Below are positions 15,716 through 22,148 of a stretch of DNA of 22,148 nt, one piece after another. The DNA comes from CAZNNH01 sp964574335 (GTDB lineage: Bacteria > Acidobacteriota > Vicinamibacteria > Fen-336), in assembly GCA_964574335.1 (NCBI GenBank), contig CAZNNH010000097.1, positions 1 through 22,148 on the forward strand, given 5' to 3'. The number at the start of each line of letters is the position of its first letter. Position 1 is the stretch's first letter. A program made the translations under genes and the position numbers. Below the pieces are notes generated by a model. It worked only from the letters and a program-made list of their open reading frames with translations. It had not been told where the DNA came from and ran no database searches.

Positions 15716-16543
15716 TCAGGCCATCGTGTTGACCAGCGTGCCGATCGGCCGGATGGTGATGCGCGCCTGGTCGCCCTTGCGTAGCGACAGGCGTCCGGGG
15801 GGAACGATGCCGGTGCCGGTCATCAGGAAGCAGCCTTGCGGGAAAGAGTTGTCGCGGAACAGGTGCTCCACCAGGACACGCTGCGGCTTGCGCATCTGGT
15901 CGAGCCGGGTCACGCCACGGAAGATCGCCTTCTGGGACCGACGGATCTCCAGGCGGATGGCGGTCTTGCGCGGCAGCGGCCGGGAGCTGATGAAGATCCC
16001 CGGCCCCAGGCCGGCGCAGCCGTCGAAGACCTTGGCCTGCGGCAGGTAGAGGGGGTTCTCCCCTTCGATGTCCCGGCAGCTCAGGTCGTTGCCGATGGTG
16101 TAGCCGAAGACGCGTCCGCGGCAGTCGATGGCCAGGGTCAGCTCGGGCTCCGGGACCATCCATCGCGAGTCGCGTCGCAGGTGCAGGGTCCCGCCGTGGC
16201 CGACCACGCGGTGGGGGGTCGCCTTGAAGAACAGCTCGGGACGCACGGCGTCGTAGACGCGGTCGTAGAAGTCGCTGCCGCCGGCGGCCTTGGACTCCGA
16301 GACCCGCGCCACCCGGCTACGCGCGTAGGTCACGCCCGCCGCCCAGACCTCTTGAGCGCCGATCGGCGGCAGCAGCCGCGCCCCCGTCGGTCGCCGGCGG
16401 AGCGCCCTGTCGGCTCTCACCTGACGACGCAGGAACGGGACCAGATCGGGGCGGGCGAAGAGCGCGTCCCAGTCGCCGGGCACCGGGTAGTGACGGCCCC
16501 GCTCCTGAAGCCAAGGGCCCTGGGTGGTGCGATAGAGGATCAT
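15716..16543 (-). CDS. FAH-family 2-keto-3-deoxypentonate dehydratase (XylX-like)
   Basis: A 275-residue metal-dependent enzyme of the fumarylacetoacetate hydrolase superfamily. The probable reaction is dehydration of 2-keto-3-deoxy-D-xylonate (or the L-arabinonate equivalent) to 2-oxoglutarate semialdehyde. Evidence is the XylX-type sequence: WAAGVTYARSR (68-78), DFYDRVYDAVRPELFFKAT (91-109), the metal ligands Glu132 and Glu134 in VPEPELTL and Asp153 in GNDLSCRDIEGENPLYLP, then KVFDGCAGLGPGI. A GTG three codons upstream is rejected because the ribosome-binding site overlaps it. It is the first gene of the minus-strand sugar cluster, 21 bp before the dehydrogenase that consumes its product, which strongly supports the assignment. 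The pathway's earlier enzymes (pentose dehydrogenase, lactonase, pentonate dehydratase) are not in the window. Confidence 0.9.
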   Translation of the reverse strand: MILYRTTQGPWLQERGRHYPVPGDWDALFARPDLVPFLRRQVRADRALRRRPTGARLLPPIGAQEVWAAGVTYARSRVARVSESKAAGGSDFYDRVYDAVRPELFFKATPHRVVGHGGTLHLRRDSRWMVPEPELTLAIDCRGRVFGYTIGNDLSCRDIEGENPLYLPQAKVFDGCAGLGPGIFISSRPLPRKTAIRLEIRRSQKAIFRGVTRLDQMRKPQRVLVEHLFRDNSFPQGCFLMTGTGIVPPGRLSLRKGDQARITIRPIGTLVNTMA

Positions 16544-16550
16544 TGCCGGC

Positions 16551-16558
16551 ACCTCCTT
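16551..16558 (-). promoter_or_regulatory. Ribosome-binding site fixing the XylX-like start
   Basis: AAGGAGGT on the minus strand lies 7 bases before ATG 16543. It overlaps the alternative GTG at 16552, which rules that codon out as the start. Confidence 0.85.
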
Positions 16559-16576
16559 GTGGACCAGCGGGTCGGG

Positions 16577-16617
16577 CTGATCCGACGCAGGTTCCGAGCT
16601 ATGTTAGCCCTGATCCG
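16577..16617. promoter_or_regulatory. Paired CTGATCCG direct repeats in a divergent promoter region
   Basis: CTGATCCG occurs at 16577-16584 and 16610-16617, 33 bp apart (about three helix turns), inside the 101-bp spacer between the XylX-like gene (minus) and the HD-domain gene (plus). A relatively AT-rich CTATGTTAG lies between them. The repeats could bind a regulator of one or both genes. Confidence 0.4.
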
Positions 16618-16644
16618 GCCGGCGGGCGGCCAAGGGACGAGGGG

Positions 16645-17289
16645 ATGAGGATGAGACGACCCGGCGGCAGGCGGAGTCGGCTGCTGGTCGTGGCTGTGGC
16701 TCTGGCATCGGCTCCGGTCAGCGCCGGGGCCGACGAGACGAGAGACCGTGCCTTGCAAGCGCTGGAGAAGCGGGTCCGCGAGCCCGACCGCCTGCAGCAC
16801 GCGGCCGCTGTCGAGGCCATCATGCGCGCGTACGCCCGAGCCGGCGGCGACGATCCCGACGAGTGGGGGCTCGCCGGCCTCCTTCACGACATCGACCGGA
16901 GCGAGACCGACGCCCACCCGACCCAGCACGGCATCGTCGGCGCCCGGCTGCTGGCGGAGCTGGGCTTCAGCCCCGCCGTCGTGCACGCGGTCGAGAGCCA
17001 CGATGACGCCGCCGGGGTGCCGCGGGCGCTCCCCATCGACCATGCCCTTCACTGCGCCGACCAGATCTACTGGGCGATCCTGGCCAGCGGGCTGCGGCCC
17101 GAGCCGGAGGATTCCTCGGCGGCCACACCGGCCGACGTGTACGAGGGGCTGCGGCGTGCGGGCCAGCCGGACCGGATCGGCCGAAACCTCCGTGCGGAGT
17201 GCAGCGCGATCGGCCAGAGCATGGACGAGGTGCTGCGCCTGAGCCTGGGTGCGATGGCGAGCGCGCCCCCGGCGCCCTGGGCACCCTAG
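16645..17289 (+). CDS. HD-domain hydrolase with an N-terminal signal-like segment
   Basis: A 214-residue protein. Residues 38-165 are an HD-superfamily metal-dependent phosphohydrolase domain: His52 (RLQHAAAVEAIMRAYA), the HD pair His81-Asp82 (AGLLHDIDRSETDAHPTQHG), His95, His119 (VESHDD) and a final Asp in IDHALHCADQIYW. Close relatives with this LLHDID...P..HG pattern are usually short cytoplasmic proteins. Here the N-terminus is Arg-rich and followed by LLVVAVALASAPVSAGA, which looks like a cleavable Sec or Tat signal, so the mature enzyme may be periplasmic. ATG 16645 and ATG 16651 are both possible starts; GACGAGGGG is just upstream of both. It is divergent from the sugar-acid genes. Substrate unknown. 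Confidence 0.85.
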   Translation: MRMRRPGGRRSRLLVVAVALASAPVSAGADETRDRALQALEKRVREPDRLQHAAAVEAIMRAYARAGGDDPDEWGLAGLLHDIDRSETDAHPTQHGIVGARLLAELGFSPAVVHAVESHDDAAGVPRALPIDHALHCADQIYWAILASGLRPEPEDSSAATPADVYEGLRRAGQPDRIGRNLRAECSAIGQSMDEVLRLSLGAMASAPPAPWAP

Positions 17290-17310
17290 CGTCTGGGGGG
17301 TTGTTGGGCG

Positions 17311-17337
17311 GCCTGGTGCTTCTCCCCAGCGCCAGGC
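17311..17337 (+). terminator. Hairpin after the HD-domain gene
   Basis: GCCTGGTGC and GCGCCAGGC form a 9-bp stem with one G-U wobble and a 9-base loop, 21 bases past the HD-gene stop. No T-run follows, so it is at best an atypical terminator. Confidence 0.35.
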
Positions 17338-17374
17338 GGATGTCCCCGGGGGAGGCGGCGGCAACGGCGTTGGC

Positions 17375-17600
17375 CTAGAACGCGAAGTTGACGCCGAGTA
17401 TGAGCACGTCGGTGTTCCTCGCCAGCTCGCCCGCCAGTGCTTTGTTCACCGCATCCTCGGGCCGGGCGAGGTAGTTGTCGGTCACACGGTAGTAGTTGGC
17501 CTTCCAGACGACCGAGGGGCTGATCCAGTAGTTGAGGGCAAGGCCGAAGGCGGAGTGATCCGACAGGGACTTGACGATGGCCGGCGGGTCCTTCCTGCGA
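17375..17600 (-). pseudogene. Remnant 3' end of an outer-membrane beta-barrel (porin-like) gene
   Basis: On the minus strand about 62 residues read as the last strands of an outer-membrane barrel: SDHSAFGLALNYWIS, then SVVWKANYYRV, an acidic turn, and TDVLILGVNFAF followed by a stop. Alternating aromatic and polar residues and the terminal Phe are typical of BAM-dependent barrel proteins. Upstream (beyond about 17600) the frame stays open but turns into Arg/Ala-rich sequence without barrel character, and no start or signal peptide is found before the TauE gene on the other strand. The gene therefore seems to have lost its 5' part. This fills most of the 379-base gap between the HD gene and the small ORF at 17669; nothing else is seen there. 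Confidence 0.65.
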
Positions 17601-17668
17601 AGGACTCTCGCCGACCTTCTTGCAGAACCGGCGGCGGCGCCGTAGCCTTGCCTGCGGCGGGCGAAACG

Positions 17669-17764
17669 ATGCTGACCTTGCTCTATTGGCTGTTCGCCGA
17701 GGGAGGGCCCCCGCCCGGGACCGGGCCGCTCCCAGCCGAGCTCACGCCGAGCCAGGAACCGTGA
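17669..17764 (+). CDS. Possible 31-residue leader ORF overlapping the TauE start
   Basis: ATG 17669 opens a short frame, MLTLLYWLFAEGG then a Pro-rich tail to SQEP, ending at a TGA that overlaps the GTG of the TauE-like gene (GTGA, 4 bases). The same overlap is used between TauE and the next gene. A short hydrophobic start could target the ribosome to the membrane or couple translation. There is no clear ribosome-binding site, so it may be chance. Confidence 0.35.
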   Translation: MLTLLYWLFAEGGPPPGTGPLPAELTPSQEP

Positions 17765-18669
17765 CCTTCTTCTTCCCGGTCGCCGGCATGGACATCAACG
17801 TGGCGGTCCTGGTCTGCGTGGGGATGGCCGTGGGTTTCGTCCAGGGGTTGTTGGGGTCGGGGGGCTTCCTGCTCACCCCCCTGCTCATGATCCTGGGCGT
17901 CAGCCCGTCGGTGGCCGCCGCCTCGGGCGTGAACGCCATCGTGGGGGCCAGCGTCTCCGGGACCTTCACGCACATGAGGGCCGGCCACGTCGACGTGAAG
18001 CTGGGGCTGCTCATGCTGGTGGGCGGCGTCACTGGCGGGGGCCTGGGAACCCTGCTGGTGAGGCTGCTGCGGACCGTGGGCAACCTCGATCTGGTGATCA
18101 TCCTCTGCTACATCGTCTTCATGGCCATCATCGGCGTCACCATGTTCGTGGGAGGCCTGACCAGCCAGGTACAGGGCGAGCCCCGGCACAGGCGGGAGAC
18201 GGCCGTCCACCGTCTCCTCCGCCGCCTCCCCTTCCGACAGCGGTTCGCGGTGGCTGGCGTCGAGACCTCCGCGCTCGCGCCCCTCTTGATGGGCGGCTTC
18301 GTGGGAGTGCTGGCGGCGATCATGGGGGTGGGGGGAGGCTTCCTCCTCATCCCGGCCATGACCTTCTTCCTGGGCATGCCCATGCCGGTCGTGGTCGGCA
18401 CCACTCTGTTCCAGATGCTGTTCACCTCGGCATCGGTGACGCTGATGCAGGCGGCGATCAACCACACCGTGGATGCCATCCTGGCCGCCTGCCTCCTGGT
18501 GGGCACCACCCTGGGGGCGCAGCTCGGGGCCCGGGCCGTCAAGCGGCTCGAGGCCGGCGAGCTCAAGCTGGCCTTCTCCATGCTGGTCCTCGCCATGGCC
18601 CTGAAGTTCCTCAACGACCTGCTCCAGGCTCCCGCCGCCTTCCTGGTGGCCATGAGGGCGCTTCGGTGA
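17761..18669 (+). CDS. TauE/SafE-family membrane exporter
   Basis: A 302-residue inner-membrane protein with about eight helices and the family's internal repeat. The first half has GLLGSGGFLLTPLLMILGVS (29-48); the second has AAIMGVGGGFLLIPAMTFFL and then VVVGTTLFQ. TauE/SafE proteins move sulfite, sulfoacetate or related organosulfur anions outward. The opening VTFFFPVAGMDIN with GTG 17761 matches the usual start of this subgroup, and AGGA lies just before it. The longer frame back to 17620 is rejected, as its leader is Arg-rich non-conserved sequence. The stop overlaps the GTG of the next gene by 4 bases, so the two are translationally coupled. The exact substrate cannot be read from sequence. 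Confidence 0.92.
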   Translation: MTFFFPVAGMDINVAVLVCVGMAVGFVQGLLGSGGFLLTPLLMILGVSPSVAAASGVNAIVGASVSGTFTHMRAGHVDVKLGLLMLVGGVTGGGLGTLLVRLLRTVGNLDLVIILCYIVFMAIIGVTMFVGGLTSQVQGEPRHRRETAVHRLLRRLPFRQRFAVAGVETSALAPLLMGGFVGVLAAIMGVGGGFLLIPAMTFFLGMPMPVVVGTTLFQMLFTSASVTLMQAAINHTVDAILAACLLVGTTLGAQLGARAVKRLEAGELKLAFSMLVLAMALKFLNDLLQAPAAFLVAMRALR

Positions 18670-19457
18670 CCGCGCGGGCCACGAGAGCGGGCCTGGTGGC
18701 CGGCCTCTGTGCGCTGCTGCTCCCCGGCGCCTCCCCGGCTCGGGCCGAAGCATCGGTCTCGGTGTCCGTCTCCGAGCCGTTGATCCAGATCACGCCGCGC
18801 TACCACGGGGAGCTGGTCCGCGTGGAGGGGATGGCCCCGGCGGAGTGCGCCGTCGTGGTGAAGCTGACCGCGGAGCGCCGGGACGCCTCCTACTCGCGGA
18901 AGCGAAAGGTCGGGCCTCTCTGGCTGGCCGTGGACCAGGTTCGCTTCGGCAACGTCCCCCTCATGTACAAGGTGAAGTCCACGGGTGCGCTCGACGATCT
19001 GCTCGCCCCCAACGAGCAGGTGAGGTACGTGCTGGGCCGGCGCGGGCTGATCGCCTCGATGACGGCGCCGCCGGGGCTGGATCGGGACGTGTATCTGGGC
19101 GAGATGATCCGGATCCGCGAGCAGGGCCGCTTCTTCGGCTTCGGCGAGGGTCCGGTGAGCCGGCAGGGCACTTCGTTCACCACGACGTTCTACTGGCCGC
19201 CCGACGGCCCGCCGGGTCGCTACCTCGTGGAGGCCTTCGCCGTCCGCCAGCGACGCGTCGAGGGCTCCGCCGAGACGGACGTGGAGGTGCGGATGGTGGG
19301 GGTCGAGGCCTGGGTGCGCGACCTGGCTGCCACTCACGGGGTCGTCTACGGTCTGCTCGCCGTGCTCACCGCCATCGCCGCGGGGCTGATGGTCAGCGTG
19401 ATGTTCACGGGCAAGAGCCGGCGCCGCGCGCGCCCCGGCGCCGCACCGTCCCACTGA
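18666..19457 (+). CDS. TIGR02186-family membrane-anchored protein
   Basis: A 263-residue protein with a signal peptide (about 1-28, cut near ARA-EA), an extracytoplasmic beta-rich domain and a C-terminal membrane helix (about 226-249) followed by a basic tail (KSRRRARP). The mature start SVSEPLIQITPRYHGELVRVEG and the segments VLGRRGLIASMTAP and FTTTFYWPPDGPPGRYLVEAF fit the TIGR02186/Alph_Pro_TM family, which is repeatedly found beside TauE/SafE exporters and is of unknown function. A partner or accessory role for the exporter is a reasonable inference. GTG 18666 overlaps the TauE stop (GTGA). The gene is convergent with the kinase-like gene, 20 bp away. Confidence 0.9.
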   Translation: MTARATRAGLVAGLCALLLPGASPARAEASVSVSVSEPLIQITPRYHGELVRVEGMAPAECAVVVKLTAERRDASYSRKRKVGPLWLAVDQVRFGNVPLMYKVKSTGALDDLLAPNEQVRYVLGRRGLIASMTAPPGLDRDVYLGEMIRIREQGRFFGFGEGPVSRQGTSFTTTFYWPPDGPPGRYLVEAFAVRQRRVEGSAETDVEVRMVGVEAWVRDLAATHGVVYGLLAVLTAIAAGLMVSVMFTGKSRRRARPGAAPSH

Positions 19458-19477
19458 GGGGCGGCGGCCCGAGCCGC

Positions 19478-21091
19478 TCAGCCCGCCAGCGGCAGGCTGA
19501 CGTGAACGGTGGTTCCCTTGCCCACCACGCTCTCCACGCGGATGTCGCCGCCGAGCTTCCTCACGACGCTGTGGCTCACGGACAGGCCCGGCCCCAGGAT
19601 CTCAGCCCTCTCCGTGGGAGAGTGAAGCGACTCGAGCACGTGGGGTAGATCCTCGCGGGCGATGCCCACGCCCTGGTCGGCCACCGTGATCTCCACCCTG
19701 TCCCCGCCCAGGAAGCCCGCGCGCACGGTGAGCGCTCCGCCCCGAGGCATGGCCTGCACCGCGTTGTAGAAGAGGTTCACGAAGACGAGCCGGAGCTGGC
19801 CGAAGGCCCCGCGAACGGGGGTCATGCTCTCGGGAAGCTCCGCGCGGAAGCTCACGCCCGCCGACGTCATCAGGGGCCGCACGATCCGGTCGGCCGACTC
19901 GATCAGCTCGGCCAGGTTTGCGGGGCCGGGCAGGACCGCCTCGTCGAGGGCGAGCTCCAGCAGTCCCTCGATCGTTTCGCGCCCGCGCCGAGCTTCTTCC
20001 ATGACCGCCTCCAGCGCGCCGCGGCCCGGGGATGGCGGGGACGCGGCAGGGTCGCCGAGGACCGTGGCCACGCGCGTCTGGACCGCCTCCAAGCCCCCGG
20101 CGAGCTGTCGCGCCATGCCCGCGGTCAACGCCCCGACGGTGGCCAGCTTGTCGGCCCTGGCCACCTGCGCCTCCCTCGCCCGCAGCTCGAGCAGCATCCG
20201 GTTCACCGCCAGCGCGAGCTGGGAGAGCTCGTCGCGATAGCCCCGGCGTGGAGTCATCAGCGTGTAGTCGCCGGCCACGATCCGCTGCGTGGCCGCCTCC
20301 ATGCGGTTGAGCGCGTCGGTGATGGTGTTGGCGAGCAGCTTGGTGATCCAGAAGATGATCAACAGCATCACGGCGCCGAAGATGAAGGGGAGCTCCTGCG
20401 ACACCCGGAGCACCTGATTGACCCACGTCGCCTCGCGGGCCTTCAGCAAACGAAGCCGGTCCATGATCTGCCCACTCTGGACGTCCAGGTCCCTGGCGGC
20501 GGAGCTCAGCTCGGCGGGATCCGGCGAGGGGCTCTCGGAGAGCTCCACCGCACGCTCGATCACCTGTACGTAGTGGCCGAGCTGATAGCTGAGGTTGACG
20601 AGCTCCTTCTCCCCCGCCACGTCCAGGATGTTCACCCCCTCCGCGATGAGCAGGTCCGAGGCCTTCTTGGCGCTCTCCCGCGCCGCCCGCAGGTTGTCGC
20701 GGTTGGGGAAGGCCGTTCGCTCGAGCTGGCGGGCATGCTGGACGCCGAGGGAAAGGTCTTGCGAGAAGGTGAGGAAGCGCAGCCTCGCCCGCGCCTCGTA
20801 GAGGATGGCCAGGTTGATGAGACCGGTGGCCGCCAGCAGGAAGAAGCAGAGCAAGAAGCCGGCGACGATGCGCAACCGGATGCTGAGGCGAGGCCGCTGC
20901 AGGAAGGACTTCTCCATGGCCCCGAGGTGATCGGCCTCCTTCGGACCGATCGTCGACTCGGGCACGTCCCGGCTGCCCTGGGACCGCTCGACCGATTCGA
21001 GCGACGCGCTCTTCTCGGACTCCCCTGCCCTCACGCGCCCCGGGGCGGCGTCGCCCGGCAGCCCGTTGTCGCGCTCACCGTGGGTCGTCAT
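19478..21091 (-). CDS. Atypical membrane histidine kinase lacking the phospho-acceptor His
   Basis: A 537-residue protein. A polar, low-complexity leader (1-65) precedes helix 1 (about 75-97), a helical periplasmic sensor (98-233), helix 2 (about 235-253) and a HAMP domain (250-303). The dimerisation helix reads KLATVGALTAGMARQLAGGL; relatives have AGxAHEINNPL here, so the acceptor His is Arg328 and the next Glu is Gln. The ATPase domain keeps Asn443 (NLFYNAVQAM) and Asp472 (VADQGVGI), but the lid is short and the second Gly box is reduced to GPGLSVSHSVV. It may bind ATP yet should not autophosphorylate in the normal way. A shorter start at Met59 (20917) is possible. Nine bases separate it from the cytidylate-kinase-like gene, so they form one operon. 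Confidence 0.9.
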   Translation of the reverse strand: MTTHGERDNGLPGDAAPGRVRAGESEKSASLESVERSQGSRDVPESTIGPKEADHLGAMEKSFLQRPRLSIRLRIVAGFLLCFFLLAATGLINLAILYEARARLRFLTFSQDLSLGVQHARQLERTAFPNRDNLRAARESAKKASDLLIAEGVNILDVAGEKELVNLSYQLGHYVQVIERAVELSESPSPDPAELSSAARDLDVQSGQIMDRLRLLKAREATWVNQVLRVSQELPFIFGAVMLLIIFWITKLLANTITDALNRMEAATQRIVAGDYTLMTPRRGYRDELSQLALAVNRMLLELRAREAQVARADKLATVGALTAGMARQLAGGLEAVQTRVATVLGDPAASPPSPGRGALEAVMEEARRGRETIEGLLELALDEAVLPGPANLAELIESADRIVRPLMTSAGVSFRAELPESMTPVRGAFGQLRLVFVNLFYNAVQAMPRGGALTVRAGFLGGDRVEITVADQGVGIAREDLPHVLESLHSPTERAEILGPGLSVSHSVVRKLGGDIRVESVVGKGTTVHVSLPLAG

Positions 21092-21100
21092 GCGAGTCGG

Positions 21101-21916
21101 TCAGTCGGGCACCACTTCCGAGCCCAGCGTGATCTCGCAGCGTAGCTCGGTGACCCCGGGCACCGCGCGGACGATCCCCGGGACCGAGGCACGGACCTCG
21201 CGCAGCCCGGTCGTGCCGCGGACGGTGACCACGCCGGAGCTGGCGGTGACCTCGAGCGTGCTGCCGCGCGTGCTCTCGTCCTTGGCGAGCTCGGCCACCA
21301 CCAGGCTGGCCAGGGCCTTGTCCGCCACCTCGCGCCGGGACTCCTCGGTCCAGCCGAAGCGGGCCAGGGAGGCCATGCTCGAGATGATCTCGCAGGCCTC
21401 CGCCACGTCCAGGTGCTCGAGGTTCACCACCAGATCGTAGAGGGAAGGGTCCTGCCAGTCGATCCCGTACAGGAACCGTGTCCATCTCTCCCGCTCCCGA
21501 TCGACCCTCTGGATGTGGGCGATGGCCTTCTTCTCGTCGATGCCCAGCCGCTCCATGGCGGCGGGAACACGGAAGCTCATGGGCGCCACGATGCGCACCC
21601 GAATGACGTTGACCACGTCGGCCAGCAGCAGGTGGCCGGCGTGACCGTGGTAGACCAGGCTGCCGGCTGCCGCATGCTGCAGCAGCGTCGAGCGCACGAA
21701 CGCCAGGTAGGCGTCGCGTTGGTGCGAGAAGCGCTCGAAGACCGAGGGGGGCCGGTTCATGGCCTCGGTGAGCGTCTGCTCGGAGACGCCGAATCGTGCG
21801 GCCGCTTCCACCAAGATCTCGCGACTGAGGCAGGGGGCGCCGAGGCGCGCCGCCACGCGCTCCGCCAGCTCCTTCCCCCCGCTGTACGTACCCCTCGACA
21901 GGGTGATGATGGGCAT
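21101..21916 (-). CDS. Cytidylate-kinase-like protein with C-terminal BON domain
   Basis: A 271-residue soluble protein. Residues 1-185 follow the cytidylate-kinase-like family: a P-loop-type SRGTYSGGKELAERVA (7-22), CLSREILVEAA, LVYHGHAGHLLL (88-98), the basic helix DRERERWTRFLYGIDW (139-154) and YDLVVNLEHLDVAEA. Whether these proteins phosphorylate CMP is not established; the family is widespread beside regulatory genes. Residues about 195-265 form a BON domain (ASSGVVTVRGTTGLREVRAS, then VPGVTELRCEI), normally a membrane- or ligand-binding module of periplasmic or lipid-associated proteins, fused here to a predicted cytoplasmic kinase. ATG 21916 has GGGAGGGTGAG directly upstream. It precedes the His-less kinase gene and follows the Fis-type regulator tail. 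Confidence 0.88.
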   Translation of the reverse strand: MPIITLSRGTYSGGKELAERVAARLGAPCLSREILVEAAARFGVSEQTLTEAMNRPPSVFERFSHQRDAYLAFVRSTLLQHAAAGSLVYHGHAGHLLLADVVNVIRVRIVAPMSFRVPAAMERLGIDEKKAIAHIQRVDRERERWTRFLYGIDWQDPSLYDLVVNLEHLDVAEACEIISSMASLARFGWTEESRREVADKALASLVVAELAKDESTRGSTLEVTASSGVVTVRGTTGLREVRASVPGIVRAVPGVTELRCEITLGSEVVPD

Positions 21917-21942
21917 CTCACCCTCCCCTGCGGTGCACTCCT

Positions 21943-21948
21943 ATTGTA
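21943..21948 (-). promoter_or_regulatory. Candidate -10 box before the cytidylate-kinase-like gene
   Basis: TACAAT on the minus strand lies 26 bases upstream of ATG 21916 in the 139-bp gap after the regulator gene. No canonical -35 is seen at 16-18 bases. It may mark an internal promoter. Confidence 0.3.
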
Positions 21949-22055
21949 GGTCGCGCCCGCAGCCAAGCGCAGCCTCGTCCTCGACGCGACGCTGGCGCAC
22001 ATCCTCCTCGCGACGGCGGTAGCGATCGGGGCCGGCCGGCCAGGCTCGGCCCCGG

Positions 22056-22148
22056 TCAGCCGCGCCGGCTCTGGCCGGCCTTCAGCTTCTCTCGGAGCGT
22101 CTTGCGGTCGATGCCCAGCACCTCCGCGGCCTTCGTCTTGTTCCCGGC
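22056..22148 (-). CDS. Fis-type (sigma-54-dependent) response regulator, C-terminal end only
   Basis: The last 30 codons read AGNKTKAAEVLGIDRKTLREKL and a short basic tail, the HTH_8/Fis helix-turn-helix that ends NtrC-family activators. The rest lies beyond the window, so the receiver and AAA+ domains are assumed, not seen. Its place ahead of the cytidylate-kinase-like and kinase-like genes on the same strand suggests a two-component operon. Confidence 0.85.
   Translation of the reverse strand, partial: AGNKTKAAEVLGIDRKTLREKLKAGQSRRG

Noticed and set aside
21101..21916. Calling this gene cmk (essential cytidylate kinase).
   Set aside because: The sequence fits the cytidylate-kinase-like family with a BON tail, not canonical Cmk with its NMP-binding insert.
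22029..22042. GGCCGGCCGGCC palindrome after the Fis-type regulator stop.
   Set aside because: A self-complementary GC run without loop or T-run; common by chance at this GC.

Overview
The window is very GC-rich, densely coded bacterial chromosome with strong third-position GC. It suggests a Gram-negative organism: there are Sec signal peptides, a lipoprotein, an RND exporter and an outer-membrane beta-barrel remnant. The mix of genes (CheB/CheR hybrid, partner-switch regulators, sigma-54 regulator, Weimberg-type sugar-acid enzymes) fits a soil or subsurface lineage such as Rokubacteria/Methylomirabilota or a deltaproteobacterial relative. That placement is inference; there is no rRNA or marker gene to prove it. 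I see no tRNA, rRNA, CRISPR array, integrase or insertion sequence.

Layout. (1) 1-4469, signalling and housekeeping: the 5' part of a CheB/CheR-type hybrid (minus), NudC NADH pyrophosphatase (plus), a membrane SpoIIE-type phosphatase and a receiver-like/HATPase protein (both minus). (2) 4520-8599, a transport-like module: an RND/MMPL exporter (minus), divergent by 29 bp from a secreted PhnD-like binding protein and a TatT-like TPR lipoprotein (plus). (3) 8706-9974, two small plus-strand genes: a Cys-rich DUF3795 protein and a membrane-anchored Pro-rich protein. (4) 10107-16543, a minus-strand sugar-acid cluster: FAH-family 2-keto-3-deoxypentonate dehydratase, 2-oxoglutarate semialdehyde dehydrogenase, a DUF169 protein and a secreted GH3 glycosidase with a C-terminal CIA30/CBM11-like domain. 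A short remnant of a second dehydrogenase 3' end follows the GH3 gene. (5) 16645-19457, plus strand: a signal-peptide-bearing HD-domain protein, the remnant 3' end of an outer-membrane barrel gene (minus), then a TauE/SafE exporter translationally coupled to a TIGR02186-family membrane protein. (6) 19478-22148, minus strand: the tail of a Fis-type (sigma-54-dependent) regulator, a cytidylate-kinase-like/BON protein, and a histidine kinase that has lost its phospho-accepting histidine.

How they work together. The sugar cluster would release sugars outside the cytoplasm (GH3) and feed the last two Weimberg steps to 2-oxoglutarate. The phosphatase and HATPase proteins are two parts of a partner-switching regulator whose STAS and sigma partners are not in this window. 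The RND/binding-protein/TatT-like trio and the regulator/kinase-like/His-less-kinase set facing TauE-TIGR02186 are the two arrangements most worth following up.
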